Assembly: GCF_003382365.1 (NCBI RefSeq)
Contig: NZ_QTSU01000002.1
Location: 1-64,000 of the forward strand
DNA: 64,000 nt
Reading direction: 5' to 3'
From: Lysobacter silvisoli
GTDB lineage: Bacteria > Pseudomonadota > Gammaproteobacteria > Xanthomonadales > Xanthomonadaceae
Shown: positions 18,781 to 28,299 of the stretch, in pieces
Numbering within the stretch: the first letter of the stretch is position 1
How the letters are laid out: every line of letters starts with the position of its first letter
The notes under the pieces: model-generated
The model's database searches: none
What the model saw: the letters and a program-made list of their open reading frames with translations, nothing else
Told to the model about the DNA's origin: nothing
Translations under genes and position numbers: made by a program

Positions 18781-19136
18781 CCCTCACCCCAACCCCTCTC
18801 CCGTAAACGGGAGAGGGGCTAAAGCGGCAGACGGCGTCGGATATGTCCCCTCTCCCGCCTGCGGGAGAGGGCTAGGGTGAGGGGGTGAGCGCAGCGAATG
18901 CTCTTGCTCCTCGCTCGGGCCCCGAACTCGCAGCCCAAATAGAGAATCCGGAGGGCGGCGCACAGGAGGTGCGCCGTTTTTCGCCGGCACAGGATGTGCC
19001 ATCGAAAAATCCCCGCGCCCACTCCGCTCTCGCACGGGAGCTCTGGCGTAGCGTTTTTCTTTGGTTACTTTCTTTTGACGCTTATCAAAAGAAAGTGACC
19101 CGGCCGCTTGCGGACGGAAGCTGTTGCTGTTGCTTC
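18781..19136 (+). repeat. Composite structured repeat, copy A
   Basis: The left part consists of CTCTCCCG...CGGGAGAGG hairpins bounded by CCCTCACCCC and GGGTGAGGGG. The right part (18948-19118) holds, in order: GGCGCAC-AGGAG-GTGCGCC (18957-18975), TTTTTCG..GGCAC-AGGAT-GTGCC..CGAAAAA (18977-19009), and a 16-bp stem around CTTTCTTTTGA/TCAAAAGAAAG (19063-19100). It ends with GCTT-GCGGACGG-AAGC. Loops carry CAGGAGG and CAGGATG. It lies between the convergent P460 and DUF2185 genes. Confidence 0.85.
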
Positions 19137-19172
19137 GACCAGCACACCCAAACACCTGCGCGAGTTCGGAGC

Positions 19173-19343
19173 TGGTCGCGGCTCACGCCGCTCCTACCCC
19201 AAGGCCGCAGAGCAGCCCCCCCGCCGACCGAGGGCTTGGTTGGAACTGTGGATTCGCGGTCGCAGCTTGCGCAGCTCCTACAGGGGCAAGCTTGGCGCTC
19301 GTAGGTGCGGATTCGCGGTCGCGGCTTAGGCCGCCCCTACCCC
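19173..19343. repeat. REP-like GTAGGAGC palindromes, cluster A
   Basis: Three related palindromic units (19173-19200, 19251-19286, 19301-19343) contain TCGCGGCTCACGCCGCTCC or variants, ending CTACCCC or CTACAGGGG. They resemble REP sequences of Pseudomonas and xanthomonads that are thought to be moved by REP-associated transposases. Together with copy A they fill the 627-base gap between genes. Confidence 0.75.
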
Positions 19344-19360
19344 AGAGCGCGCGGCGCGGA

Positions 19361-19708
19361 CTACGGGCACGGTTCGAAATCGGCGGTGCGACGCCATGGT
19401 GCGTCGCCCGTATCGCGTTCCCAGGCGCTGCCTATCGGGCCGGCCAGCACCTCGGCCAGGCTCGGATCCATCTGCAAGAAACTGCGTATGGGGCAGATCT
19501 TAGGCGGATGCGCATCCAGCCAGTCCTGGCTTTCCTCGCCGCTGAGGAACACCCAGCCCGAGTCGTGCTCGTTGTTCGGCGCCAACCGGTAGGCGAAACG
19601 CACCGGCCTGCGCTGCGGGCCCATCACTTCGTCCGAAGCCAGCACCAGCGGCGCGAACGCCGCGAACTTGTCCTGAGCCGCCGTTTGCCTCTTCTTGAAC
19701 GGCCACAT
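19361..19708 (-). CDS. DUF2185 (Imm33-like) domain protein
   Basis: The 115-residue protein carries the DUF2185 pattern: VRFAYRLAPNNEHDSGWVFLSGEE (given by family, seen at about 36-59), then DPSLAEVLAGPIGSAWERD. DUF2185 includes immunity proteins of polymorphic toxin systems (Imm33) but also stand-alone housekeeping-like members. No toxin gene is nearby. The gene begins 26 bases after the pntB stop on the same strand, so it may be the tail of that transcript. Confidence 0.75.
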   Translation of the reverse strand: MWPFKKRQTAAQDKFAAFAPLVLASDEVMGPQRRPVRFAYRLAPNNEHDSGWVFLSGEESQDWLDAHPPKICPIRSFLQMDPSLAEVLAGPIGSAWERDTGDAPWRRTADFEPCP

Positions 19709-19734
19709 ATCGCAGCACCGTCAAAGACGCGGAC

Positions 19735-21171
19735 TCAGTGCCCGCCGCCGTCCAGCGCCTTGAGCTCCGACACCAGCGCGCTGGCCATCTCGGCGCCATC
19801 GCCGAACAGCATGCGGGTGTTGTCGGCGTAGAACAGCGCATTCTCGATGCCGGCGAAACCGGTGCCCTTGCCGCGCTTGATCACGATGGTGTTCTTGGAG
19901 TTCACCACGTCCAGGATCGGCATGCCGTAGATCGGCGAGGACGGATCGGTCTTGGCCACCGGATTGACCACGTCGTTGGCGCCGATCACCAGCGACACGT
20001 CGGTGTTGGCGAACTCCGGGTTGATGTCGTCCATGTCCGCGATCATGTCGTAGGGCACGCCGGCCTCGGCCAGCAGCACGTTCATGTGGCCCGGCATGCG
20101 CCCGGCCACCGGGTGGATCGCGAACTTCACCTTGACTCCGCGCTCGGTGAGCTTCTGGGTCAGCTCCCAGATCTTGTGCTGCGCCTGCGCCACCGCCAGG
20201 CCGTAGCCCGGCACGATCACCACGCGTTCGGCGAAGGCCATCATCGCAGCCACGTCGCCGGCCTCGATCGGCTTCTGCGAGCCGGAGATTTCCTGGGCCT
20301 GGCCGCCTCCGCCGAAGTTGGAGAACAGCACGTTGCGGATCGGCCGGTTCATGGCCTTGGCCATCAAACGGGTCAGCAGCATGCCGGCCGCGCCGACCAT
20401 GGTGCCGGCGATGATCAGCGCCTCGTTGCCTAGCACATACCCTTCGAACGCCACCGCCAGACCGGTCAGGGCGTTGTACAGCGAGATCACCACCGGCATG
20501 TCGGCGCCGCCGATCGGCAGGGTCATCAGCACGCCCAGCGCCAGCGCGACCACGAAGAAGGCGATGATCGCCGGCACGTTGAGGGTCAGCACCACCACCA
20601 CGCCCAGCGCCACCAGCGCCAGCGCCACGGCGGCGTTGAACAGCTGCTGGCCCGGAAACACCACGCGCCTGTCCAGGCGCCCGTCCAGCTTGGCCCAGGC
20701 GATGATCGAGCCCGACAGCGACACCGCGCCGATGGCCGCGCCGATCACCGCCAGCACCACCGTGGCGCTGGGCTGGTGCAGTTCGACCATGCCGGCCTGC
20801 AGCTGCGCCAGCAGCGGGTCGGAGGATTGGGTCGAGGCGAAGCGCAGCAGCTCGACCGCGCCGATCGCCGCCGCCGAACCGCCGCCCATGCCGTTGTACA
20901 GCGCCACCATCTGCGGCATATCGGTGATGGCGACCTTCTTGCCCGAGATCCAGGCCAGCGCGGTGCCGATCACCAGCGCCAGCACGATCAGGCCCAGGTT
21001 GTGCAGGTCCGGCAACAGGAAGGTCGCCGCCGTGGCGATCACCATGCCCATGCCGGCCCAGCGGATGCCGCTGCGCGCGGTGACCGGAGAAGCCATGCGC
21101 TGCAGGCCCAGCAGGAACAAGGTGGCGGCGACGAAGTAACTGGCCGACGCCAGCAGCACCTGCGCGCTCAT
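19735..21171 (-). CDS. pntB: NAD(P) transhydrogenase subunit beta
   Basis: The 478-residue membrane protein is the beta subunit of the proton-translocating nicotinamide nucleotide transhydrogenase, which makes NADPH from NADH using the proton gradient. The N-terminal half has about eight or nine hydrophobic helices. The C-terminal third is the NADP-binding domain III (VIVPGYGLAVAQAQH, then GANDVVNPVA and KRGKGTGFAGIEN). The start at 21171 overlaps the pntAB stop in ATGA, indicating coupling. The partner pntAA is not directly upstream but 2.5 kb away. Confidence 0.97.
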   Translation of the reverse strand: MSAQVLLASASYFVAATLFLLGLQRMASPVTARSGIRWAGMGMVIATAATFLLPDLHNLGLIVLALVIGTALAWISGKKVAITDMPQMVALYNGMGGGSAAAIGAVELLRFASTQSSDPLLAQLQAGMVELHQPSATVVLAVIGAAIGAVSLSGSIIAWAKLDGRLDRRVVFPGQQLFNAAVALALVALGVVVVLTLNVPAIIAFFVVALALGVLMTLPIGGADMPVVISLYNALTGLAVAFEGYVLGNEALIIAGTMVGAAGMLLTRLMAKAMNRPIRNVLFSNFGGGGQAQEISGSQKPIEAGDVAAMMAFAERVVIVPGYGLAVAQAQHKIWELTQKLTERGVKVKFAIHPVAGRMPGHMNVLLAEAGVPYDMIADMDDINPEFANTDVSLVIGANDVVNPVAKTDPSSPIYGMPILDVVNSKNTIVIKRGKGTGFAGIENALFYADNTRMLFGDGAEMASALVSELKALDGGGH

Positions 21172-21479
21172 GCCGCGCCTCCGGACTTGCCGGCCGGCTT
21201 CTTGCTGGCCTTGAACATCTCCAGCATGCGTTCGGTGACCACGTAGCCGCCGGCCGCGTTGCCCGCGCCCAGCAGCACCGCGACGAAGCCGATGGCCTTC
21301 TCCAGGGTCGTGTCGGCATGGCCCAGCACCACCATCGCGCCGATCAGCACGATGCCGTGGATGAAGTTGGACCCCGACATCAGCGGCGTATGCAGGATCA
21401 CCGGCACTCGCGAGATGATCACGTGGCCGGCGATGGCCGCCAGCATGAAGATGTACAGCGCCACGAACCCGTCGCCCAT
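21168..21479 (-). CDS. pntAB: NAD(P) transhydrogenase subunit alpha, membrane part
   Basis: This 103-residue protein is the short membrane part of the alpha subunit, with three hydrophobic helices (about 4-24, 37-54, 61-82). The start MGDGFVAL at 21479 follows a GGGGAAG site and matches the usual N terminus; an ATG five codons earlier is possible. It overlaps pntB by four bases. In most bacteria with a split alpha subunit pntAA precedes it directly; here the next gene upstream is on the other strand. Confidence 0.95.
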   Translation of the reverse strand: MGDGFVALYIFMLAAIAGHVIISRVPVILHTPLMSGSNFIHGIVLIGAMVVLGHADTTLEKAIGFVAVLLGAGNAAGGYVVTERMLEMFKASKKPAGKSGGAA

Positions 21480-21613
21480 CTTTAGCTTCCCCATGCGATG
21501 TCTGGCGCATCATAACGTTCCATGAACCGGGCGCCAGCGTTGTCAACCGTGACCGCGCCCGGGCGTTTGCCATCTCGCAGGGCCCGCCGCGGCCCCACCG
21601 CGAGGAATCCCCG

Positions 21614-21958
21614 ATGAAGCACGCACTGCACGCCGCCGCCCTGGCCTGCCTGACTGTGGGCCTGGGCCTGGCCGGCAACGCCGCCGCCGGCGACCACGGC
21701 GACCGGGTCGAACGCCGCATGGAGCGCCACGGCGAGCGCATCGACCAGCGCCTGGACCGCCGCGGCGACCGCATCGAGGCCCATAGCGACCGCCGTGCCG
21801 CGGCGCTGGCCGCTCACGGCCACGAGCGCGCGGCCGCGCGCGTGGACCGCCACGGCGAACGCACCGAGGCCCGCCTGGACCGCCGTGGCGACCTGGCGCA
21901 AGCGCGCTGGGAGCGCCGCGGCGAGCGCTACGACCGCCGCTGGGACCGCCGGCATTAA
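21614..21958 (+). CDS. Arg-rich secreted repeat protein of unknown function
   Basis: A signal peptide (to about residue 26, GNAAAG) precedes a mature part of about 88 residues made of imperfect units such as MERHGERIDQRLDRRGDRIE. Arg, Glu, Asp and His dominate and hydrophobic residues recur only at wide spacing. It may form a long charged helix. No family is recognised. It is divergent from pntAB and just upstream of the sigma factor gene, so it may belong to that regulon. Confidence 0.7.
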   Translation: MKHALHAAALACLTVGLGLAGNAAAGDHGDRVERRMERHGERIDQRLDRRGDRIEAHSDRRAAALAAHGHERAAARVDRHGERTEARLDRRGDLAQARWERRGERYDRRWDRRH

Positions 21959-21970
21959 GCCTTGACGCGT

Positions 21971-22552
21971 ATGCTGCAAGCCGTGTCCATCGACGCCGAC
22001 GACCTGGCCCTGGCCGCGCCGCCCGACGGCATGGCCGCGCGGCCGCCCGCCACGCTGGAGGAATTCCTCGCCGGCATCGGCACGCGTGCGTTCCGCTTCG
22101 CCGAACTCGGCCTGCGCCAGCGCGACGACGCCCTGGACGCGGTCCAGGACGCGATGGTCAAGATGCTGGGCTACCGCGAACGGCCGGCGGCCGAATGGAC
22201 GCCGCTGTTCTGGAGCATCCTGCGCAGCCGCATCGTCGACCTGCAGCGGCGCCGTACCTTCCGCCTGCGCTGGCTGCTGCCGGCCGCGCGCGAGGACGAG
22301 ACGCCGCTGGACTGGGCCGACGATGGACCCGACCCGGCCCGCACCCACGACGGCCGCGAGGCCTATGCGCGGCTGGCCGACGCCCTGGGCGCGCTGCCGC
22401 GCCGCCAGCGCGAGGCCTTCAGCCTGCGCGTACTGGAAGAACTCGACGTCGCCACGACCGCGCGGGCGATGGGCTGCAGCGAAGGCGCGGTAAAGACACA
22501 CCTGTCGCGCGCGCGCGAAGCGCTGCAGCGGCACTTGGAGGACTGGCGATGA
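21971..22552 (+). CDS. ECF-type RNA polymerase sigma factor
   Basis: The 193-residue protein has a sigma region 2 (about 27-85; DDALDAVQDAMVKML, then FWSILRSRIVDLQRR) and a region 4 helix-turn-helix (about 135-190; LPRRQREAFSLRVLEELDVA and CSEGAVKTHLSRARE). The ATG at 21971 is chosen over an in-frame TTG nine bases earlier. Its stop overlaps the next gene in ATGA, a common sigma/anti-sigma arrangement. The stimulus is unknown. Confidence 0.93.
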   Translation: MLQAVSIDADDLALAAPPDGMAARPPATLEEFLAGIGTRAFRFAELGLRQRDDALDAVQDAMVKMLGYRERPAAEWTPLFWSILRSRIVDLQRRRTFRLRWLLPAAREDETPLDWADDGPDPARTHDGREAYARLADALGALPRRQREAFSLRVLEELDVATTARAMGCSEGAVKTHLSRAREALQRHLEDWR

Positions 22553-22947
22553 ATTCCGAACACCCCCGCTCCGGCGGCAACGACCACGACGACGCGCGCT
22601 TCGACGCCGCAATGCGCGCCCTGCACCGGCGCGCCGTCGACCGGGTCGCCCCGGCCACGCGCGCGCGCCTGCGCGACGCCCGCTTCGAGGCCACCGCGCG
22701 CGTGCCGCGCCGCGGCCTGGGCTGGGCCCTGGCCAGCGGCACCGCGGCGGTGTTCGCGCTGGCGATCGGCCTGCAGCAGCAGCGCGACCCGCAGGCTGCA
22801 GCCCCGCCGGCCACGGCGCCCCTGGCCGCGCACCTGCCCGCGCCCGAGGCCGCCTACGACAGCAGCACCGCCCTGGCCTCGCTGGACGAGAATCCCGATT
22901 TCTACCTGTGGCTGGCGTCGGCCGACGACCTGCCCGCAACGGAGTAA
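22549..22947 (+). CDS. Putative anti-sigma factor, single-pass membrane protein
   Basis: The 132-residue protein has a cytoplasmic-like N-terminal region of about 55 residues rich in Arg, one hydrophobic segment (about 56-75) and an Ala/Pro-rich outer part ending with acidic residues. It lacks a clear ZAS motif. Its assignment as anti-sigma rests on position (coupled by ATGA to the sigma gene) and topology. No sequence family is recognised. Confidence 0.65.
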   Translation: MNSEHPRSGGNDHDDARFDAAMRALHRRAVDRVAPATRARLRDARFEATARVPRRGLGWALASGTAAVFALAIGLQQQRDPQAAAPPATAPLAAHLPAPEAAYDSSTALASLDENPDFYLWLASADDLPATE

Positions 22948-22952
22948 GCGCC

Positions 22953-23441
22953 ATGTTCCGCCTTCCCTCCCGCTCCGCTCTGGCCGTGCTGCTCGGCGCG
23001 GCCCTGCTGGCCGCGGCCCCGGCCTACGCCGGCGGCCCGAAACCGCCCGCACCCAACGGCGCCGCGCCGCTGCCGGCCTGGGAGCAGCTCAGCCCGCAGC
23101 AGCGCGAGCAACTGATCGCGCCGATGCGCGAGCGCTGGAACGCCGAGCCCAACGAGCGCCAGCGCATGCTCGACCATGCGCGCCGCTGGCAGCAGATGAC
23201 GCCCGAGGAACGCAAGCGCGCGCGCCACGGCATGCGCCGCTGGGACGGCATGGGCCCGGAGCAGCGCGAAGAGGCGCGCGCGCTGTTCGGCCGCATGCGC
23301 AACCTCAGCGAACCCGAACGCGAGGCCCTGCGCGAGCGCTGGCGCGCGATGACGCCCGAGCAGCGGCGCGAGTGGATGGACGCCAACGCGCCGAAGCTAC
23401 GCGAACGTGGGCCGAAGGATGAGGCGCGGCCGCAGAGGTAG
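22953..23441 (+). CDS. DUF3106 domain secreted protein
   Basis: After a signal peptide (to about residue 26) the 162-residue precursor shows repeated LSPQQRE / MTPEERK / MGPEQRE / LSEPERE / MTPEQRRE units every 20-25 residues, the DUF3106 pattern. This gives a helical Arg/Glu-rich periplasmic protein that resembles Spy/CpxP-type repeats in style, but homology to them is not claimed. It is last in the sigma factor cassette, five bases after the putative anti-sigma gene. Confidence 0.85.
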   Translation: MFRLPSRSALAVLLGAALLAAAPAYAGGPKPPAPNGAAPLPAWEQLSPQQREQLIAPMRERWNAEPNERQRMLDHARRWQQMTPEERKRARHGMRRWDGMGPEQREEARALFGRMRNLSEPEREALRERWRAMTPEQRREWMDANAPKLRERGPKDEARPQR

Positions 23442-23513
23442 CGATTGCTTTGCGCCTCGCCTTTGATTGAGGGATTTACTCTTCGGCTCGCCGTAAAGTC
23501 GAAAGCAACGGCA

Positions 23514-23649
23514 CCCCCCCTAGCCCCTCCTTTTTTCAGCGGGGGAACCGCGACGAAGGGGAATCGCATTCGGCGAGGGACCGCAGGCAGATCTGCCTGC
23601 CACGGCATCACTGCCGCCCCCTGCTTTGAGCCCCCCTTTGCTGAGGGGG
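23514..23649. repeat. Intergenic CCCCC..GGGGG hairpins and an 18-base palindrome
   Basis: The gap holds CCCCTCC-TTTTTTCAGC-GGGGG near 23524-23545, the perfect palindrome GCAGGCAGATCTGCCTGC at 23583-23600, and CCCCC-TTTGCTGA-GGGGG at 23632-23649. The last one recurs in inverted orientation at 62493-62510. No gene is seen here. Confidence 0.65.
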
Positions 23650-23689
23650 AATTGCTCTTGGACTCTTGGGCTCTTGCCCACGCCAAGCC

Positions 23690-23956
23690 CTACTCCGCCT
23701 CCACATCCACCCGCGGCGCATCCGGCCGCTGCCGGTCCAGCGACTGCCGATAACGCACGCAGCCGCGCAGGAACGCCGGCCACTCGGGCACGGCTATGTC
23801 CGGCGCGGTGCGCTCGGGCAACAAGTCCCACAGCTGCGGATGGTGCCAGCACAATTCGTGCAGGCTGCTGTCGCGATGTGCGCGTATGCCGGCGCGCAGG
23901 CGCCGCACTTCCTCGCGCAAGGCCTGCGCGGTCATCGCTTCCAGATCGTCGTCCAT
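23690..23956 (-). CDS. Small coiled-coil-like protein of unknown function
   Basis: This 88-residue protein begins with an acidic, helix-prone segment (MDDDLEAMTAQALREEVRRL) followed by HRDSSLHELCWHHPQLWDLLPE, a pattern I have seen in short conserved proteobacterial proteins of unknown role. No signal peptide or membrane segment. It is 86 bases downstream of pntAA on the same strand and could be co-transcribed with it. Confidence 0.65.
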   Translation of the reverse strand: MDDDLEAMTAQALREEVRRLRAGIRAHRDSSLHELCWHHPQLWDLLPERTAPDIAVPEWPAFLRGCVRYRQSLDRQRPDAPRVDVEAE

Positions 23957-24041
23957 AGCGCGCTCCGCCGCCCGTAGAGCGGCAGGATGCGCAGCGACCG
24001 GTTAAGCGCGTGCGTGGAAGGGGTGAACGTGCGGCCCGGGT

Positions 24042-25142
<1,101 letters not shown>

Positions 25143-25258
25143 GCTTCGCTCCGTGCCCGGTGATGGGTGACTCGTCGCATCCTAGCCGAATCCTGGCCGG
25201 GAACGAGCGGTAGCGAACAGGCAAGAGCGGCGGGCGCATGGGCCCGCCGCGAGACGCG

Positions 25259-27562
25259 TCAGCGATGGCCCGCTGCGCGATCCAAATGCCGGCGCACTTG
25301 GCGCATGGCTTCGTCGAAGGCGTTGCGCTCGGCGCCGATGGTAAGCCGGCCTTCGGCGGCCAGGATCGCCAGTTCCTCGGCCGAGGCGGCCAGCACGCGC
25401 AGGCCGCGGCGGTTGACCAGCAAAAAACGCGTGGTCAGCGGGCTGACCCAGGCGACCTTGGCGGCGATCTGCTCGCCCTGCAGGTCGGTCAGGCGCAGCC
25501 AGTCGCCCGGGTCCAGGCTGCGCATGCGCTCGGCCAGCACCGGATCGTGCTGGGCCGGATCCTTGCCCGGCGGCAGGTAGCGGCGCGATTCCTCCACCGC
25601 TTCGTCCTCGGCCGCGGGCAGCGGCGAGGCCGGGCGCGTGCGCCGCGCCGAATCCGGCGTGGCCAGCGCGCGCACCAGGCCGGCCATGCCGTGCTGGGCG
25701 GCGCTGTCGTCCAGGCCGGAACTGGCCAGGCACTGCACGATCAGCGGTTGCAGTTCGATCAGGCGGTCGGCCAGTTCACGGCCGCGCTGTTCGGCGGCCA
25801 GGCGATCGGCTTCGATCAGCGCATCGCCCAGCGACAAGGCTTCGTCGCGCTTGGCTTCGCCGCCTTCGCGCAGCAGCACCTGGACCAGGTGATGGCGCCA
25901 GGGCATGGCCAGGAAGTCGGCCACGGCCTGGGTCAGCGGCGGCTCGGCCAGGCGTTCGCGCAGGGCGCTGTCGGCCTGGTTGCGCGCGGCGCCCAGGCGC
26001 TCGCGGCCGTAGGTGGACTTGGCCGCGCGCTGCTCCTGCAGCTCGACCCGGCGGCGCTGCTGCGCCAGCAGGGCGTCGAGCTCGGCATGCGCCATCTCGA
26101 ACACGGCCACGTCTTCGTTGTACTCGGCGACGATGCGCTGCGAGATCTCGGTGGCGCGATCCAGCAGTTCGCGGTCCTGCGGGGTCTCGCCGTCGTTGCC
26201 TTCGCAGGCCTCGGTGATCGCGTCGAGCAGGCGCCGCGCGGGGTGCTCGCGCTTGACGAAGACTTCGTTGTCGGTGAGCGCGACCTTGACGTAAGGCAGC
26301 ACCAGGCGCGCATACAAACGACGCGCGCGGTCCTGCAACGCGTGGTTGCGGAACAGCGAGTCGAACAGCAGCGCGACCAGGTCGATCGCGTCGTCCTCTT
26401 CGGCGCTGAAGCAGGTCTGATCGGGATTCAGGCCGATCCGGCGCGCGCCGTCGTGCAGGTGGTCGCGGATGCTCTCGCCCAGGCGGCCGGACACGGCCAG
26501 GGCGCGCGCGAACGCGTCCGGCGGTTCGGGCTGCAGCATGGACGCCACGCTGACGACTTCGTCGACGCGCAGTTCGCGGCGGGGCGCCATCGAGCGCTGT
26601 GGGGCATACGTCGGGGGAACGGCGCCGGACCGGGACAGTCCTTCGCGCCAGGCATGCAATTGGCTGCGCAAATCGGCGAGCTCGCTGGCCATGGCCGCGA
26701 TGTCGGCTTGCGACATCGGCGGGCGTGGGGGTTCGTGTTGGCCGGCGTATCCGCCGGGCGGCGCAGAACCGGGCGCGCCGCCGTAAGCGCCGTAAGCGGC
26801 GCCCGGCGCAGGCCCCCCAAAGCCCGCGCCGTAGGGTTCGTGGGGCACGTCGCCGAAACCGGACGGACGCATGGCTTCGCGCTCGCGCGGCGGCTTGACC
26901 GGCGCGCCCAGGCCGGCACCCGCCGCCACCCCGTAGCCGTTGCTGGCCAGCAGGGTGTTGACGCGGCCGTACAGGTCGCCGAGCAGACGCGCCAGTTCGT
27001 GTTCGTACTGGCGGAACAGCCGGGCGCGCAGCGCCTCGGGCAGTTGCGCTTCGACGAAGGTTTCGACGAAGGCCGTGACCAGCCGCTGCGGGCCGATCGG
27101 ATTGGCGCCGGCGGGCAGGTTCATGGCCTCGGAGACCGCGGCCAGACGGCTTTGCACCATGTCCAGCGGGCGCGCGTAGCGGCCGCACAGGGACTCGGTC
27201 AGGCGCTCGCCGGCCAGGTCGAATTCCAGTTGGTTCTCGTCCACCAGCCGCATCGGCACATCGCCGCCGCTGCGGATGCGCAGGGCGCGGAACTCGTCGA
27301 AGCCCTTGGCGATCTGCTGCCGGTAGGCCATCACATGGCTGGCCTGATGCTGCCGCAGGACCCACAATGCGGCCTGGTCCTCGTACTGGTGGTGGCGCCC
27401 GTCGCCCTTGAGCGAGTCCACCTTCATGGCGTCCTCGATCGGCCCGTACAGGGTGCCGGGCAAGCCGCCCAGCACTTCCAGCGCCAGCCGCTTGATTTCC
27501 TCAAGCATGCGCAAGGGATCGGTACGCGTAGCGCTGGCGACGCCGTGCAGGTGGCCGGACAC
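25259..27562 (-). CDS. DUF1631 family protein
   Basis: The 767-residue cytoplasmic protein matches the DUF1631 family by its overall pattern: an N-terminal helical domain (MVQSRLAAVSEAMNLP), a low-complexity Gly/Pro/Tyr-rich linker (about 215-290), and a long helical C-terminal half (LFNSLFRNHAL-like LFDSLFRNHAL, then AKVAWVSPLTTRFLLVNRRG near 690-710, which looks like a small beta domain). The family is of unknown function and is sometimes mislabelled thymidine phosphorylase. The gene is divergent from the nitroreductase. Confidence 0.85.
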   Translation of the reverse strand: MSGHLHGVASATRTDPLRMLEEIKRLALEVLGGLPGTLYGPIEDAMKVDSLKGDGRHHQYEDQAALWVLRQHQASHVMAYRQQIAKGFDEFRALRIRSGGDVPMRLVDENQLEFDLAGERLTESLCGRYARPLDMVQSRLAAVSEAMNLPAGANPIGPQRLVTAFVETFVEAQLPEALRARLFRQYEHELARLLGDLYGRVNTLLASNGYGVAAGAGLGAPVKPPREREAMRPSGFGDVPHEPYGAGFGGPAPGAAYGAYGGAPGSAPPGGYAGQHEPPRPPMSQADIAAMASELADLRSQLHAWREGLSRSGAVPPTYAPQRSMAPRRELRVDEVVSVASMLQPEPPDAFARALAVSGRLGESIRDHLHDGARRIGLNPDQTCFSAEEDDAIDLVALLFDSLFRNHALQDRARRLYARLVLPYVKVALTDNEVFVKREHPARRLLDAITEACEGNDGETPQDRELLDRATEISQRIVAEYNEDVAVFEMAHAELDALLAQQRRRVELQEQRAAKSTYGRERLGAARNQADSALRERLAEPPLTQAVADFLAMPWRHHLVQVLLREGGEAKRDEALSLGDALIEADRLAAEQRGRELADRLIELQPLIVQCLASSGLDDSAAQHGMAGLVRALATPDSARRTRPASPLPAAEDEAVEESRRYLPPGKDPAQHDPVLAERMRSLDPGDWLRLTDLQGEQIAAKVAWVSPLTTRFLLVNRRGLRVLAASAEELAILAAEGRLTIGAERNAFDEAMRQVRRHLDRAAGHR

Positions 27563-27690
27563 TGCGATTTCCCCTGTTGCCGTGTAAGCGTTTGCTGTGT
27601 GGACTGAACGTGCCGTTTTTAGGCAGTTCGCGTCAGCATAGTGGCAAGATACGACAGCGAATGCACACCAAAACTGAGCTTTTGTGACTG

Positions 27691-28299
27691 ATGTCCCGAA
27701 TCGACCCTGACCTCCGCCTAGATTCCGAAAAAGCGTTAGCGGCTTTGGACGCTCGCCGTTCCGTGCCCGCCAAGCAGCTCACCGAACCCGGCCCGGACCC
27801 GGCCCAGCTGCGGCGCATGCTGCGCTCGGCGGTGCGCGTGCCCGACCACGGCAAGCGGGTGCCGTTCCGCTTCCTCAGCATCGAAGGCGAGGCCCGCCAC
27901 GCCCTGGGCCGCCGGGTCGCCGAGCGCGGCCAAGCGCTGGACCCCAACGCCGGCGAAGCCGCGCGCGACAAGGACCTGGGCCGTTTCGCCTACGCCCCGC
28001 TGGTGGTGGTGGTGGTGGCTCAACTCGGCCCGGACGAGAAGATCCCCGAGCAGGAGCGCCTGCTGACCGCCGGCTGCGTCTGCTTCGCCCTGCTCCAGGC
28101 CGCGCAGGCGCTGGGCTACGGCGGCTGCTGGCTGACCGGCTGGCCGGCCTACGACCGCCAGGTCGCGTCCTGGCTGGGCCTGGGCGAGCACGAGCACGTG
28201 GCCGGCTTCATCCATATCGGTACGCCCAAGCTGGACCCGCCGGAACGCGACCGCCCCGATCCCGAGGCCCTGCTCAGCGCCTGGACGCCGGCGGCGTGA
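27691..28299 (+). CDS. Nitroreductase-family oxidoreductase (YdjA-like)
   Basis: The 202-residue protein has the FMN-binding nitroreductase pattern: ALDARRSVPAKQL near the N terminus (phosphate/flavin contacts), LRSAVRVPDHGKRVPFRF, and GGCWLTGWPAY with AGFIHIGTPK near the C terminus. It is the short YdjA-like type. The substrate is unknown. Its stop codon overlaps the GTG start of the exonuclease gene, so the two are translationally coupled. Confidence 0.92.
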   Translation: MSRIDPDLRLDSEKALAALDARRSVPAKQLTEPGPDPAQLRRMLRSAVRVPDHGKRVPFRFLSIEGEARHALGRRVAERGQALDPNAGEAARDKDLGRFAYAPLVVVVVAQLGPDEKIPEQERLLTAGCVCFALLQAAQALGYGGCWLTGWPAYDRQVASWLGLGEHEHVAGFIHIGTPKLDPPERDRPDPEALLSAWTPAA

